From NCBI RefSeq assembly GCF_011752995.1, contig NZ_VWWL01000001.1:372001-436000 (forward strand): a DNA stretch of 64,000 bases, given 5' to 3'. Source of the DNA: Burkholderia sp. Ax-1724. Lineage in GTDB: Bacteria; Pseudomonadota; Gammaproteobacteria; Burkholderiales; Burkholderiaceae. Shown piece after piece: positions 1-10,365 of this stretch. The position numbers and the translations under genes were made by a program. Numbering within the stretch: the first letter of the stretch is position 1; every line of letters begins with the position of its first letter. The notes under the pieces were generated by a model. It was not told where the DNA came from. It worked only from the letters and a program-made list of their open reading frames with translations, and made no database searches.

Positions 1-879
1 CACGTAAATCGGCGCGAACGGCTCCGCCTGCGTAATCTCGACGAGCGATTCGCGGCACAGTTCGAGCACGGCGATGAAGTTCACCACCACGACCGGCACA
101 CCCCGGCTCGTATCGAACAGGTCGGAGAACTCGATGAAGCGCGTGTTCTGCAACTGCCGCAGGATCAGGCTCATGTGCTCGCGCACCGACAGCTCTTCGC
201 GCGAAATCTTGTGATGCTGGACGAGCTTCGCGCGCTTGATGACGTCGGCCCACGCGGCGCGCAGATCGTCGCTGCTCACGTCCGGGAAGCGCGGCGTGAT
301 GCTCTGCTCGATATAGACCTCGGCGCGCAGGAAGTCGCGCCCGAGCTGCGGCAACTGGTCGATGCGCTGCGCGGCGAGCTTCATCTGCTCGTATTCGAGC
401 AGGCGGCGCACGAGTTCGGCGCGCGGGTCCTCGGCGTCCTCGCCGGTGTCGGCCTTCTTGACCGGCAGCAGCATGCGCGATTTGATCTCGATCAGCATCG
501 CGGCCATCAGCAGATACTCGGACGCGAGTTCGAGATTGGTCTTGCGCAACTGCTCGACGTAGCCGAGATATTGCGTGGTGACATCCGCCATCGGGATGTC
601 GAGCACGTTGAAGTTCTGCTTGCGGATCAGGTACAGCAACAGATCCAGCGGTCCCTCGAAGGTCTCGAGGAACACTTCGAGCGCGTCCGGCGGGATGTAC
701 AGGTCGTTCGGCAGCTTGAACAGCGGCTCGCCGTACAGGCGCGCGAACGCGACGCCGTCGACCGTGTCGGGTGTCGAGTCGGTGGCGGGAGCGGCGAGCG
801 CGGCATCGGCCGGCGGACCGTGCAGCGGCCCATGGACCGGCCCATGCAGCGGGCCGTGGGCCTCGTCGGCGTGACTCAT
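1..879 (-). CDS. scpA: Segregation and condensation protein A (partial, runs off the window)
   Basis: ScpA is the kleisin that bridges the SMC heads together with ScpB and helps chromosome compaction and segregation. 293 residues are visible and the 3' end is cut by the window edge. After a Gly/Pro/His-rich leader with repeated GPLH/GPVH units (residues about 9-22) comes the kleisin N-terminal helix, FEGPLDLLLYLIRKQ, followed by the typical EIKSRMLLP segment. The protein starts 20 bp downstream of the DUF3460 gene on the same strand, so the two probably form one transcript. In related genomes panC and panD often follow, which cannot be checked here. The identity is seen in the sequence; the operon is inferred. 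Confidence 0.95.
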   Translation of the reverse strand, partial: MSHADEAHGPLHGPVHGPLHGPPADAALAAPATDSTPDTVDGVAFARLYGEPLFKLPNDLYIPPDALEVFLETFEGPLDLLLYLIRKQNFNVLDIPMADVTTQYLGYVEQLRKTNLELASEYLLMAAMLIEIKSRMLLPVKKADTGEDAEDPRAELVRRLLEYEQMKLAAQRIDQLPQLGRDFLRAEVYIEQSITPRFPDVSSDDLRAAWADVIKRAKLVQHHKISREELSVREHMSLILRQLQNTRFIEFSDLFDTSRGVPVVVVNFIAVLELCRESLVEITQAEPFAPIYV

Positions 880-899
880 CGTCGGCGTGACTGGGGCGC

Positions 900-1085
900 T
901 CAGAAGTTCTGGTAGTACTGGTAGGGTGTCTGCGCGACGCGCGAGGCTTGCTGCTCGGCGCGTTCGTCGAGATCGACCGGCTGTTTGTCCCACAGCAGCG
1001 CTCGGCCGCGGCGTTGCTCGGCTTCCAGATTGGGTTTCTGCTGCTTGAGCTGGTTCAGGAACTGGGTGATGTCCGATTGATACAT
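900..1085 (-). CDS. DUF3460 family small protein
   Basis: A 61-residue protein starting MYQSDITQFLNQLKQQKP and ending in an aromatic tail, PYQYYQNF. It matches the small beta-proteobacterial DUF3460 family that sits directly upstream of scpA. The composition is charged and Gln-rich, without signal peptide or membrane segment, so it is probably cytosolic. The function is unknown. The 20-bp gap to scpA suggests co-transcription. I chose this start because an ATG lies exactly where the conserved family begins, although the frame stays open far upstream. Confidence 0.85.
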   Translation of the reverse strand: MYQSDITQFLNQLKQQKPNLEAEQRRGRALLWDKQPVDLDERAEQQASRVAQTPYQYYQNF

Positions 1086-1295
1086 GGCTCGACGTCCGTG
1101 ATGGGTGAAAGGGCGCGCGTCTGGCAGTGCCGGCGACGCGGCGCCATCGTGGCGGAATTTTACCGCATGCGCCGCGCGCGGTCGAAAAACGCCGCCCCCT
1201 CTTTTTGGGATCTCGCCCCCCGCGCCGATGTGGTCAAATAGCAGGCCCGGGCGCGCCGGGAGCAAGCACTGATCAATTCTGGCCGGAGGTCCTGT

Positions 1296-3140
1296 TTGGC
1301 GGTAGGTACGATCGACAAGCCGCGTGGGCGGCGCGGGCGAGAACGGCAGCGGCACGCCGCGCGGCACCGTTCGCTGCCCGTGCGGTGCTGGCTGCTCGCG
1401 TGGCTCGCGTTGAGTCTCGTCCTGCTGACGCTCGTGGCCGGCGAGGCCCACGCGGCGCGCGCGAAGCCGAGCTACAAGGTCGACGTCGTCGCCGAGCCGC
1501 GCGCGCTGCGCCGGCTGCTCGAACAGCACCTCGACATCGCCCGTTTCGCGAAGCGGCCCGACATCAGCGAAGACCAGTTCTCGTTTCTGATTACCGCCAC
1601 GCCGCAGCAGGTGCGCGATCTCGCTGCGACCCAGGGCTATTTCTCACCGGTCGTCAGCACCGACGTGCGCACCGTCGACGACGTGCGGCGCGTCACCGTG
1701 CGGGTCGAGGCGGGCCCGCAGACCCTCGTCAGCTCGGTCGACCTGTCGTTTCGCGGCGCGGTCGTGACCGAGGACACGGCGCAGGAAAACGCCACCCGCT
1801 TCGCGTTCTCGCTGCACGAAGGCCAGCCGTTTTCGCAGAGCGACTGGGACGACGCGAAGAACGCCTCGCTGCGCGAGTTGCAATCGCGCCGCTATCTTGC
1901 CGCGAAGATCTACCACTCCGAGGCGCTCGTCGATCCGCGCACGCACACGGCGAAGCTGTCGGTAACTTACGACAGCGGCCCGACCTTCACGATGGGCGCG
2001 ATTGACGTGCAGGGTACGCGGCGCTATCCCGAGCGCATCGTCCATAACGTCAATCCGATTTCGCCGGGCCAGGTCTACGACACGCGCAGCGTCGCCGAAC
2101 TGCAGCGGCAATTGCAGAACACGCCGTACTTCGCGAGCGTCGCGATCGATCTCGACAACGACCCGGCCAAGCCGCTCAACACGCCGGTGCACGTGAAAGT
2201 GTCGGAGTTTCCGTATCACAGCTTTCGCGGCGGCGTCGGCTATTCGACCGACAACGGTCCGCTCGTGCAGGGTGCGTACACCTATCTGAACACGTTCGGC
2301 AAGGCGTGGCCGTTCACGGTCGAGGGGCGCGCCGACCAGACCCAGCAGTACGGCCAGATTCAACTGTCGATGCCGCCGGGCCCGCGCGCGTGGACCAATA
2401 GCGTGCTCGCCTCGTACACGACCACCGACGTCTCCGACACGCGCATCTACAGCATTCGCGGTGGTGTGCAGCGCTCGCGCACCTCGCAATACCTCGACTA
2501 CAGCTACTCGCTGCTGTTCTACGACGACCGGCTCGACCAGAACGCGGCGCCGCCGACCACCGCGCACGCGCTCGTGCCGGCGTGGTCGTGGACCCGGCGC
2601 AATACCGACGACCCGCTGTTCCCGCGCAGCGGCAACCTGATCCACGCCGAGGCGGGCTTCGCGGTCAAGGGCCTGCTGGCCGACCAGACCTTCATTCGCG
2701 GCTACGCGCGCGGCCAGCAGTATCTGCCGATCGGCCATGACGACATCGTGCTGATTCGCGCCGAACTCGGCGGCGTGTTCACGAGCGGCAGTTCGAGCGG
2801 CATTCCGGCATCGCTGCTGTTCCGCGCAGGCGGCTCGAACTCGGTGCGCGGCTACGGCTTCCAGAGCATCGGCAACGACGTCGCCGGCTCGATCCTGCCG
2901 ACCAAATATCTCGTGACGGGCGCGGCCGAATATCAGCACTGGTTCTCGCACGACTGGGGCGCGGCCGCATTCTTCGACATCGGCACCGCCACCGACACCT
3001 GGGGCGAGAAAGTCTTCTATCCGGGTGTCGGCGTCGGCGCGCGCTGGCGCAGCCCGGTCGGTCCGGTCAACGTCGATCTCGCGTACGGCATCCGCAACAG
3101 AAGCGTGCGGCCTTACCTGACGCTCGGCATCGCCTTCTGA
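1296..3140 (+). CDS. tamA: Autotransporter assembly outer membrane protein TamA (BamA/Omp85 family)
   Basis: TamA is the outer-membrane partner of TamB in the translocation and assembly module, which helps insert certain outer-membrane proteins. The 614 residues contain a long basic N-region, a hydrophobic signal segment (WLLAWLALSLVLLTLVAG) ending at EAHAA, POTRA-type repeats to about residue 300, and an Omp85 beta-barrel ending in Phe (LTLGIAF). An RGYGFQSIG loop in the barrel resembles the conserved Omp85 motif. The start is TTG, with GGAGG at 1285-1289 at good distance; there is no in-frame ATG before the signal peptide. A GTG just before the signal core is an alternative. tamB follows after 45 bp, as usual for this pair. 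Confidence 0.93.
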   Translation: MAVGTIDKPRGRRGRERQRHAARHRSLPVRCWLLAWLALSLVLLTLVAGEAHAARAKPSYKVDVVAEPRALRRLLEQHLDIARFAKRPDISEDQFSFLITATPQQVRDLAATQGYFSPVVSTDVRTVDDVRRVTVRVEAGPQTLVSSVDLSFRGAVVTEDTAQENATRFAFSLHEGQPFSQSDWDDAKNASLRELQSRRYLAAKIYHSEALVDPRTHTAKLSVTYDSGPTFTMGAIDVQGTRRYPERIVHNVNPISPGQVYDTRSVAELQRQLQNTPYFASVAIDLDNDPAKPLNTPVHVKVSEFPYHSFRGGVGYSTDNGPLVQGAYTYLNTFGKAWPFTVEGRADQTQQYGQIQLSMPPGPRAWTNSVLASYTTTDVSDTRIYSIRGGVQRSRTSQYLDYSYSLLFYDDRLDQNAAPPTTAHALVPAWSWTRRNTDDPLFPRSGNLIHAEAGFAVKGLLADQTFIRGYARGQQYLPIGHDDIVLIRAELGGVFTSGSSSGIPASLLFRAGGSNSVRGYGFQSIGNDVAGSILPTKYLVTGAAEYQHWFSHDWGAAAFFDIGTATDTWGEKVFYPGVGVGARWRSPVGPVNVDLAYGIRNRSVRPYLTLGIAF

Positions 3141-3185
3141 CGCGCCGATGCAAACCCGCCAGCCTATCTGCCAACTTATTCACGC

Positions 3186-6100
3186 ATGACCACGGACGTC
3201 ACCGACCCGACCCCCGCGCAGCCGCCCGGCGCCACGCCGCCAGCGGAGCCGCCGGGGCAGCCGCCCGAAACGCCGCCGCCGAAGCGGCGCTGGGGCCGGC
3301 TGCTGCTCAGAACGGTCGCGGGCACGGTGGCCGTGCTGGTGCTGCTCGTCGCGCTCGCGGCCGGCCTGCTGTACGGCGCGCTTACGACCGAACGCGGCAC
3401 CGCGTACGCATGGCACGCGGCGCTCAGGCTATTGGGCGGCCAGCTCGGCGGCACGCTCGACGGCGGTACGCTCGCAAGCGGCGTGCAACTGCGCGACGTT
3501 CACTGGCGCAGCCTCGACGGCAGCGGCACCGATATCCGGATCGACCGCGTCGCGGGCCGCTGGGCGCTGGCGCGCACGCCGTGGCGCTTCACGATCGACT
3601 ATCTGCACGTCGGCACGATCGAGACGTGGCTGGGCGCCTCGTCGTCGAGCAGCAGCGAGCCGATGAAGCTGCCGCGCGATCTGCGCCTGCCGATGCCGCT
3701 CGACATCCGCGACGTGCAGGTCGAGCGTTTACTGCTGCACCAGGGCACTTCGACGACGGAGTTGTCGCACTTCGCGTTTCATGGGCGCAGCGATGGACGC
3801 CACCACGAGGCCTCGATCGATCGGCTCGATACGCCGTTCGGCGCGCTGACGGCGTCGGCGAAACTGGACGGCGTGCAGCCGTTTCCGCTGACCGGCGAGG
3901 TCGGCTATTCGGGCAAGGTCCGCGACGAGGCGGTGCAGGTCGGCGGGCATCTGAGCGGCACGCTCGAACAGCTCGTCGCCGAACTCGATGCGAGCGGCAT
4001 GAAGCTGACCGGTCACGCGCGGGTCGAGGCCGCGCCGTTCGACGCGGTGCCGCTGCAGCGCGCGACGCTGAGCTTCGATCACGTGAATCCGCAAGCTTTT
4101 GCGCCTGGCGCGCCGCTGGCCGATCTGGCCGTGCGCGCGGAGTTGCAGCCGGTGGGGCAGGGCGGCGCGGCCGGGGTTCCGGCCGGTGCCAGCGGGGCTG
4201 CTACTACCGCGGCTGCTTCTACAGGAGCAGGGGCTGCGAACGCGGCGAGTGGCGCGACCGCGGGCTTTGCCGTCGCGGGTCACCTGTCGATCGTCAACGC
4301 GAAACCCGGCGCGATCGACCAGAACCTGCTGCCGCTCATCGACGCGAACACCGACGTGCGGCTCGACGCCCGGACGCAAAGCATCTCGAACCTGAACGTG
4401 CGGCTCGTGCGCGACGCGACGGTCACGGGCGGCGGCACGCTGAGCGACCGGCACGGCCAGATCGACCTGCGCGTCGCGCGGCTCGATCTGAACGCATTGC
4501 AGGCGACGGTGCGGCCCACGCAACTGGGCGGCACGATCGGCATCCGCCTGAACGACGATATCCAGAGCCTCACGCTCGATCTCGCCGACCCGGCCGCTGC
4601 GCTGCGCGCCCAGGGCAAGGTCACGTTCGACCCGGCGCGGATCAGCTTCAACGACGTGCGCGTGACGTCGGGCCGCGGCCGTATCGATCTGTCCGGCGCG
4701 CTCAAGCACGACGCGAATTCCACCTACAACCTGAAAGCGCAACTGACCGACTTCGACCCGCTGTCGTTGACTTCGCAGATGCCGTCGCGTACGCCGGTCA
4801 CGCCGCCGGCCGCTTCATCAGTGGCGTCGGCGGCCGCGCCGGCTGCGGGGACCACCCGAACCGCCGGCGCGAAAAGCGCGGCCCCAGGCGATCAGGCCGC
4901 CGCCGTGGCGAAGAACACCGCCCAGGCGGCGGTGCGCAGCGAGGTGCTGGAGCGCAAGACGCCGCCCGCGCATCGTGCAACCCCCGCGCCACGTACGGCA
5001 GCGCCCGCGCGCCGGATCGAGGCGCGCGTGAACGGCACGCTCAGCGCAACCGGCGTGCTCGCGCCGGTCTTCACGACGCGCGCCGAATTCAAGCTCGGGC
5101 CGAGCGTCTACGACGACTTGCCGCTCACGGGCAGCGGCACGATCCAGCTGGCCGGCACGCGGATTCTGCCGAGCCGCGCGACGCTGTCGGTGGCGGGCAA
5201 CCAGGTCGATCTGCAAGGCAGCTTCGGCGCGCCGGGCGACCGGCTGCGTTTTCGCCTCGACGCGCCGCAGCTCGAACGGCTCGGTTTCGGCATCGCGGGC
5301 GCGGTCGCCGCCGACGGCGACGTGACCGGCTCGCTCGCGCATCCGAACGTCACGCTGAACTACAAGGCCGACGGCTTCGTGTTCGCGAGCAACCGGGTCG
5401 GTCATGCGGAAGGCCATGCCGAATTGCGCGACGGCGCGAACGGCGTGCTCGCGTTCACGACCGACGCGCGCAACGTGAGCGCGGGCGGCGTCGATCTGAG
5501 CACGTTGACGGCGCGTCTCTCGGGCACGCGCGCCAATCACACGTTGGAGGCTGCGGCCACCGGCAAGATGCAGGACCATCCGCTCGATCTGACGCTCGCC
5601 GCCAACGGCAAGCTGACCGATACCCGCGACGGCACGCGCTGGGACGGCACGGTCACGCGTTTGCAGAATCGCGGCATGCCGTCGCTCAATCTCGATGCGC
5701 CGCTCGCGGTCGGCGCGGGGCCGGGCCGGCTCACGCTCGGCGCCACGCATCTGATGATCGAAGGCGCGGTGCTGAGCCTCAAGTCGTTCGTGTTCGATCA
5801 CGGTCGCATCCAGTCGGCGGGCAATCTGACCGGCGTGTCGCTCGCCCGTCTGCAGGACCTGCGCCGCGAAATCACCGGCGAGCCGCCGGCCGTCAGAACC
5901 GATCTCGTGTTCGACGGCGACTGGGACTTCTCGCTCGGCACGACGGCGAGCGGCCATATCGAACTGCGGCGGCGCAGCGGCGACGTGACGGTCGAAATCG
6001 GCCGCGGGCTGGCCTCGATGGGGATTGGCGAGGTTCGCGCGCGCGCCGAATTCACGGGCGGCAATCGCCTCAACGCGACCGTGCATGCGCAAGCGAGCCG

Positions 6101-7487
6101 GGTCGGCGTGATCGATGCCGATGCGCACACGCTGCTCGTGATGCGCGATGGCCTGTTGAGTGTCGATCCGCAGGGCGCGTTGTCGGGCAACGTCAATGTC
6201 GACGTGCCGTCGCTGCGCACCACGGGCGGCCTGCTCGGTCCGAGCTATCTGCTCGACGGGCACCTCGCGCTCAAGCTCGCGCTCGGCGGCGCGGTCGCGA
6301 AGCCGAGCGTGACGGGCTCGCTCGTCGGCGACGGGTTGTCCGCGACCGTGGTCAGCCAGGGTGTGCAACTGAAGGACGGCGTGGTGCGCATCGCGCTGTC
6401 GCAGAACATGGTGGATTTCCAGCAGGTCGAGTTTCATGGCTCGAGCGGCACGTTGCGCGCGACCGGCCGCATTCGCCTCGACGGCGCCGAGCCCGATCTG
6501 ACCGCGAGCATCGTCGCCGACAAGCTCGATGTGTTCGCGTCGCCCGATCGTCATCTGTCGTTGTCGGGCAGCGCGGCCATCGCGAACGGCGGGACCGAGC
6601 GCGGGCTCGCTATCGACGGCAAGTTCGTCGTCGACAGCGCGCTGTTCGATATGCCCGAGCAGGCCGCGCCGAGCCTCGGCGACGACGTCGTGATCATCCG
6701 CCCGGACGGCACGCGCTCGGGCGGCCAGCCGCGTCCGAGCGAAGGCGGCGAGCAGCGGGTCAGCCCGTTCTCGCCGCGCGCCAATATCCAGATCGGTCTC
6801 GGCAACAACTTCCGCTTCCGCGGCCAGGGTGCCGATCTCGGCCTTGCCGGCACGATCACCGCGACGAGTGCGCCGAACATGCCGCTGCGCGCGGTCGGCA
6901 ACGTGCGCGTGACACCGGGTTCGACCTATACCGCGTTCGGCCGCAAGCTCGCGATCGAGAACGGCTTCTTCACGTTCAACGGTCCGGTCACGAATCCGGG
7001 CATCAACATTCTCGCGATGCGCCGCAACCAGCAGGTCGAGGCGGGCGTGCAGGTGACGGGCACGCTGCAATTGCCGGTCGCGCGGCTCGTGTCGGAGCCG
7101 AGCGTGCCCGATAACGAAAAGCTCTCGTGGCTGCTGTTCGGCCATGGCACCGACCAGGGCAACAACCTCGGCCAACAGAGCACGATGACGACGGCGCTTG
7201 CGCTGCTCGGCAGCGCGACCGGCAAGCGGATTGCGCAGACGGTCGGGCTCGACGAGTTTTCGATCGGCCGCAGCGACGTCGGCCTGACCGATCCGCAGGT
7301 CGTGATGGTGTCGAAGGCGATCAACGAGTGGCTCGTGATCGGCTATGAGCAGGGGTTGCAGTCGGCGAGCAACGCGGTCAAGGCGACCATCAACCTGTCG
7401 CGCTACTGGTCGTTCGTGGTGTACGGCGGCACGTTCTATGGGGCCGACGTGCTGTATACGCGGCGGTTCGACCGGATCAAGTGGTGA
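3186..7487 (+). CDS. tamB: Translocation and assembly module inner-membrane protein TamB
   Basis: TamB is an inner-membrane-anchored periplasmic protein of the AsmA-like/bridge lipid-transfer superfamily that works with TamA. The 1433 residues start with a Pro-rich cytosolic stretch (1-37), then one membrane helix (about 38-62, rich in Val/Leu/Ala). A long beta-rich periplasmic body follows, with the conserved TamB C-terminal domain at roughly residues 1090-1433. Two Ala/Thr/Ser/Pro-rich low-complexity inserts lie at about 315-355 and 530-615 and probably form flexible loops. It is downstream of tamA and most likely in the same operon. A symmetric terminator follows at 7684-7712. Confidence 0.93.
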   Translation: MTTDVTDPTPAQPPGATPPAEPPGQPPETPPPKRRWGRLLLRTVAGTVAVLVLLVALAAGLLYGALTTERGTAYAWHAALRLLGGQLGGTLDGGTLASGVQLRDVHWRSLDGSGTDIRIDRVAGRWALARTPWRFTIDYLHVGTIETWLGASSSSSSEPMKLPRDLRLPMPLDIRDVQVERLLLHQGTSTTELSHFAFHGRSDGRHHEASIDRLDTPFGALTASAKLDGVQPFPLTGEVGYSGKVRDEAVQVGGHLSGTLEQLVAELDASGMKLTGHARVEAAPFDAVPLQRATLSFDHVNPQAFAPGAPLADLAVRAELQPVGQGGAAGVPAGASGAATTAAASTGAGAANAASGATAGFAVAGHLSIVNAKPGAIDQNLLPLIDANTDVRLDARTQSISNLNVRLVRDATVTGGGTLSDRHGQIDLRVARLDLNALQATVRPTQLGGTIGIRLNDDIQSLTLDLADPAAALRAQGKVTFDPARISFNDVRVTSGRGRIDLSGALKHDANSTYNLKAQLTDFDPLSLTSQMPSRTPVTPPAASSVASAAAPAAGTTRTAGAKSAAPGDQAAAVAKNTAQAAVRSEVLERKTPPAHRATPAPRTAAPARRIEARVNGTLSATGVLAPVFTTRAEFKLGPSVYDDLPLTGSGTIQLAGTRILPSRATLSVAGNQVDLQGSFGAPGDRLRFRLDAPQLERLGFGIAGAVAADGDVTGSLAHPNVTLNYKADGFVFASNRVGHAEGHAELRDGANGVLAFTTDARNVSAGGVDLSTLTARLSGTRANHTLEAAATGKMQDHPLDLTLAANGKLTDTRDGTRWDGTVTRLQNRGMPSLNLDAPLAVGAGPGRLTLGATHLMIEGAVLSLKSFVFDHGRIQSAGNLTGVSLARLQDLRREITGEPPAVRTDLVFDGDWDFSLGTTASGHIELRRRSGDVTVEIGRGLASMGIGEVRARAEFTGGNRLNATVHAQASRVGVIDADAHTLLVMRDGLLSVDPQGALSGNVNVDVPSLRTTGGLLGPSYLLDGHLALKLALGGAVAKPSVTGSLVGDGLSATVVSQGVQLKDGVVRIALSQNMVDFQQVEFHGSSGTLRATGRIRLDGAEPDLTASIVADKLDVFASPDRHLSLSGSAAIANGGTERGLAIDGKFVVDSALFDMPEQAAPSLGDDVVIIRPDGTRSGGQPRPSEGGEQRVSPFSPRANIQIGLGNNFRFRGQGADLGLAGTITATSAPNMPLRAVGNVRVTPGSTYTAFGRKLAIENGFFTFNGPVTNPGINILAMRRNQQVEAGVQVTGTLQLPVARLVSEPSVPDNEKLSWLLFGHGTDQGNNLGQQSTMTTALALLGSATGKRIAQTVGLDEFSIGRSDVGLTDPQVVMVSKAINEWLVIGYEQGLQSASNAVKATINLSRYWSFVVYGGTFYGADVLYTRRFDRIKW

Positions 7488-7683
7488 GGGTGGCGGTGGG
7501 GCGGGCGGGTGACGTGACGCCGTTGCAGGGCGCTACGACTACACACGGTTGCGTTTGCTGTTCGGCGCGGCTGTTTCCGCTGGCTTAAGCGCGGAGATTG
7601 GCTGCAAGCAGTCAGCGCAAACGCCCCGTGCCGTCGCTGCCGCCGCGCCGTCGTGTCATCGCGTTATCGTGCCACCGCAAAAG

Positions 7684-7712
7684 AAAACGGCACGCTTCAG
7701 GCGTGCCGTTTT
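7684..7712. terminator. Bidirectional intrinsic terminator between tamB and metG
   Basis: Perfect 12-bp arms AAAACGGCACGC (7684-7695) and GCGTGCCGTTTT (7701-7712) flank a 5-base loop. The structure gives A-stem-U character on both strands, between convergent tamB and metG. The rest of the 7488-7750 gap shows nothing recognisable. Confidence 0.85.
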
Positions 7713-7750
7713 CCCACGATTGCCGCACAGCGCCCGAACGGCGCCGCGTC

Positions 7751-9883
7751 TTACTTCACGCGCATGCCCGGCTTCGCGCCGCTATGCGGTTCGAGTACGT
7801 AGAGCCCCGGCTCGGCCTTCTCGTCCGTTGCCGATGCCGCGAGCACCATGCCTTCGGACAGGCCGAACTTCATCTTGCGCGGCGCGAGATTGGCGACCAT
7901 CACGGTCAGCTTGCCGATCAGCTGCTCCGGCTGATACGCCGACTTGATGCCCGAGAACACGTTGCGGGTCTTCTCTTCGCCGACGTCGAGCGTCAGTTGC
8001 AGCAGCTTGTCCGAGCCTTCCACGGCCTTGCAGTCGACGATTTTCGCGATGCGCAGATCGACCTTCGCGAAGTCGTCGATCGAGATGATGCCGGGCTCTT
8101 CTTCCTTTGCGGCAGGAGCCTTCGCGGTTTTCTTCGAGGTGCCCTTCGCGTCGGCCGAGGCCGCTTCCGGCGTGGCTTGCAGCGACTCGCGGTTGGCCGC
8201 GAGCAGTGCTTCGATCTGCTTCGGATCGACGCGCGTCATCAGATGCTTGTAGGCGTTGATCGGCTGCGCCGAGCTGAGCGGCACGCCGGCGTCGGCCCAC
8301 TTGAGCGGCTCGATGCCGAGGAACGCCTCGACCGCTTCGGCGAGCTTCGGCAGCACCGGCTTCAGCGCCAGCGACAGCAGACGGAACGCCTCGATGCTGA
8401 CGCTGCAGGTCTCGTGCAGCGCGACCGCGTTCGCCGGGTCTTTCGCCTGATCCCACGGCTTCGCGGTGTCGACGTAGGCGTTGACCGTGTCGGCCAGCTC
8501 CATCGTTTGACGCAGCGCGCGGTTGTACTCGCGCGCTTCGTAGTTTGCGGCGATCTGCGGAATCGCCTCGCGCAGCGTGGCGAGCAGCGGATGATGCATC
8601 GCGCTGTCCTGCACGCGGCCGTCGAAGCGCTTGATGAGGAAGCCGGCCGCGCGGCTCGCGATGTTCACGTACTTGCCGACCAGATCGCTGTTCACGCGCG
8701 CCTGGAAGTCGTCGAGGTTCAGGTCGAGGTCTTCCATCGTGCTGTTGAGCTTGGCGGCGAAGTAGTAGCGCAGCCATTCGGGGTTCAGCCCCGTGTCGAT
8801 CACGCTCTGCGCCGTGATGAAGGTGCCACGCGACTTCGACATCTTCGCGCCGTCGACGGTCAGGAAGCCGTGCGCGAACACGTTGGTCGGCGTGCGATGG
8901 CCCGAGAATTCGAGCATGGCCGGCCAGAACAGCGTGTGGAAATAGAGGATGTCCTTGCCGATGAAGTGGTACTGCTCGGCCTTCGAACCCTTGCGCACCC
9001 ACGCGTCGAAGTCGAGGCCGCGCTTTTCGGCGAGGTTTTTGAAGCTCGCGTAGTAGCCGACCGGCGCGTCGAGCCATACGTAGAAGTACTTGCCGGGCGC
9101 GCCGGGAATCTCGAAGCCGAAGTACGGCGCGTCGCGCGAGATGTCCCAGTCGGCGAGCTTGGCTTCGCCGGCGTCGCCGAGCCATTCGCGCATCTTGTTG
9201 GTCGCTTCCGGCTGGGCCAAACCACCGACCCATGCGCGCAGGAAGTTTTCGCAGCGCGGATCGGACAGGCGGAAGAAGTAGTGCGTCGAGGTCTTGCGCA
9301 CCGGCGTCGCGCCCGAGACGACCGAGTACGGATTGACGAGCTCGGTGGGCTGGTAGGTCGAGCCGCAGACTTCGCAGCTGTCGCCGTACTGGTCTTTCGC
9401 GCCGCATTTCGGGCATTCGCCCTTGATGAAGCGGTCCGGCAGGAACATTTCCTTGACCGGGTCATACGCCTGTTCGATCTCGCGCGCCTCGATCAGACCC
9501 GCTTCCTTGAGCGCGAGGTAGACGTTCTCGCTGAGCACGCGGTTCTCTTCGGAATCGGTCGAGTAGTAGTTGTCGAACGAAATGCCGAAGCTGTCGAAGT
9601 CGCGCTTGTGTTCCTGCCAGACGCGGTCGATCAACTGTTTAGGCGTCAGCCCTTCCTTTTCCGCGCGCAGCATGACCGGCGTGCCGTGCGTGTCGTCGGC
9701 GCCCACGTAGTAGACCTCGTGGCCGTGCATTCGCAGCGTCCGGACCCAGATGTCCGTCTGGATATATTCGACCAGGTGGCCGATATGAATCTGCCCGTTC
9801 GCATACGGAAGGGCCGACGTGACGAGAATCTGGCGATGGCCGGACGGCGCGCCTGCGGTGAGATCGGTGGCGGGGGCTGACAT
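7751..9883 (-). CDS. metG: Methionyl-tRNA synthetase
   Basis: Class I aminoacyl-tRNA synthetase that charges tRNA-Met in the cytosol. The 710 residues contain the HIGH signature (33-36), a zinc-binding knuckle of the type CPKCG...CEVCG near residue 160, and the KMSKS motif (KMSKSRGTF) near residue 350. After an Ala/Lys-rich linker (about 570-600) comes a C-terminal EMAP-II/Trbp111-like tRNA-binding domain beginning at [13 protein letters not shown]. This is the long, dimer-forming architecture. The start, MSAPATDL, is an ATG. It stands alone on the minus strand, convergent with tamB. Confidence 0.97.
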   Translation of the reverse strand: MSAPATDLTAGAPSGHRQILVTSALPYANGQIHIGHLVEYIQTDIWVRTLRMHGHEVYYVGADDTHGTPVMLRAEKEGLTPKQLIDRVWQEHKRDFDSFGISFDNYYSTDSEENRVLSENVYLALKEAGLIEAREIEQAYDPVKEMFLPDRFIKGECPKCGAKDQYGDSCEVCGSTYQPTELVNPYSVVSGATPVRKTSTHYFFRLSDPRCENFLRAWVGGLAQPEATNKMREWLGDAGEAKLADWDISRDAPYFGFEIPGAPGKYFYVWLDAPVGYYASFKNLAEKRGLDFDAWVRKGSKAEQYHFIGKDILYFHTLFWPAMLEFSGHRTPTNVFAHGFLTVDGAKMSKSRGTFITAQSVIDTGLNPEWLRYYFAAKLNSTMEDLDLNLDDFQARVNSDLVGKYVNIASRAAGFLIKRFDGRVQDSAMHHPLLATLREAIPQIAANYEAREYNRALRQTMELADTVNAYVDTAKPWDQAKDPANAVALHETCSVSIEAFRLLSLALKPVLPKLAEAVEAFLGIEPLKWADAGVPLSSAQPINAYKHLMTRVDPKQIEALLAANRESLQATPEAASADAKGTSKKTAKAPAAKEEEPGIISIDDFAKVDLRIAKIVDCKAVEGSDKLLQLTLDVGEEKTRNVFSGIKSAYQPEQLIGKLTVMVANLAPRKMKFGLSEGMVLAASATDEKAEPGLYVLEPHSGAKPGMRVK

Positions 9884-10365
9884 AAGGATCTTGGGTGCCT
9901 GCGGTGGGACGAAACGGCAATTCTAGCAGGGCGGGCGCGTCACGCGGCACGGGCGGGACCGGCCGGCAGAGCCGCTGTCACGGGGACGGCGAGGGCATTG
10001 GACGAGCGGGGGATCAGGGGCAAGGCAGGGGCGGAAGCACGGCTGACCACATCAAAACCGCGCGCCCAAAAAAAAACCGGGGTGATTAACCCCGGAGCAA
10101 CAACGACAAGAGGAGAATGGTGCCGCGGCGGCTTCGCCAGCCACGTACCGTAAAGAGAGACCACGGTTTTTCGGCAGAGTTCGAAATTTTTTTAACCATC
10201 TTTCAAATTCCTTGGATGCCGGCAATTGATGCGAACCCGAGCCGAAATTGTCTTCGGAACGGATCAAAATCGCCGTACCTCCATGCCGGTCTTCCCGATG
10301 GCGCCCGAACCGGGGCGGGCGGCAACGCCCGGCCCCTGGCTCGCTCATTCTCCTGAAGCGCGTCC
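9884..10365. other. Intergenic region between metG and the OmpA-like lipoprotein gene
   Basis: About 480 bp without a gene I can support. The only clear element is the minus-strand terminator at 10068-10095. An AT-rich patch at about 10160-10215 lies upstream of that terminator on the minus strand. The terminator lies 270 bp past the lipoprotein stop and 185 bp before metG, so it either ends a long 3' UTR or acts in a metG leader. Confidence 0.5.
10068..10095 (-). terminator. Intrinsic terminator upstream of metG
   Basis: On the minus strand a 7-bp stem CCGGGGT/ACCCCGG with a 5-base loop is followed directly by nine T residues (A-run 10068-10076 on plus). It is a strong Rho-independent signal. 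It ends either the upstream lipoprotein transcript or a short leader of metG; the sequence does not decide which. Confidence 0.8.

Noticed and set aside
4818..7175. 785-codon open frame antisense to tamB
   Set aside because: Same high-GC mirror effect; rich in Arg/Ala/His, no recognisable protein features.
9940..10164. Leader peptide attenuating metG
   Set aside because: The 74-codon frame runs through the terminator stem and is not Met-rich, so it does not fit a peptide attenuator.
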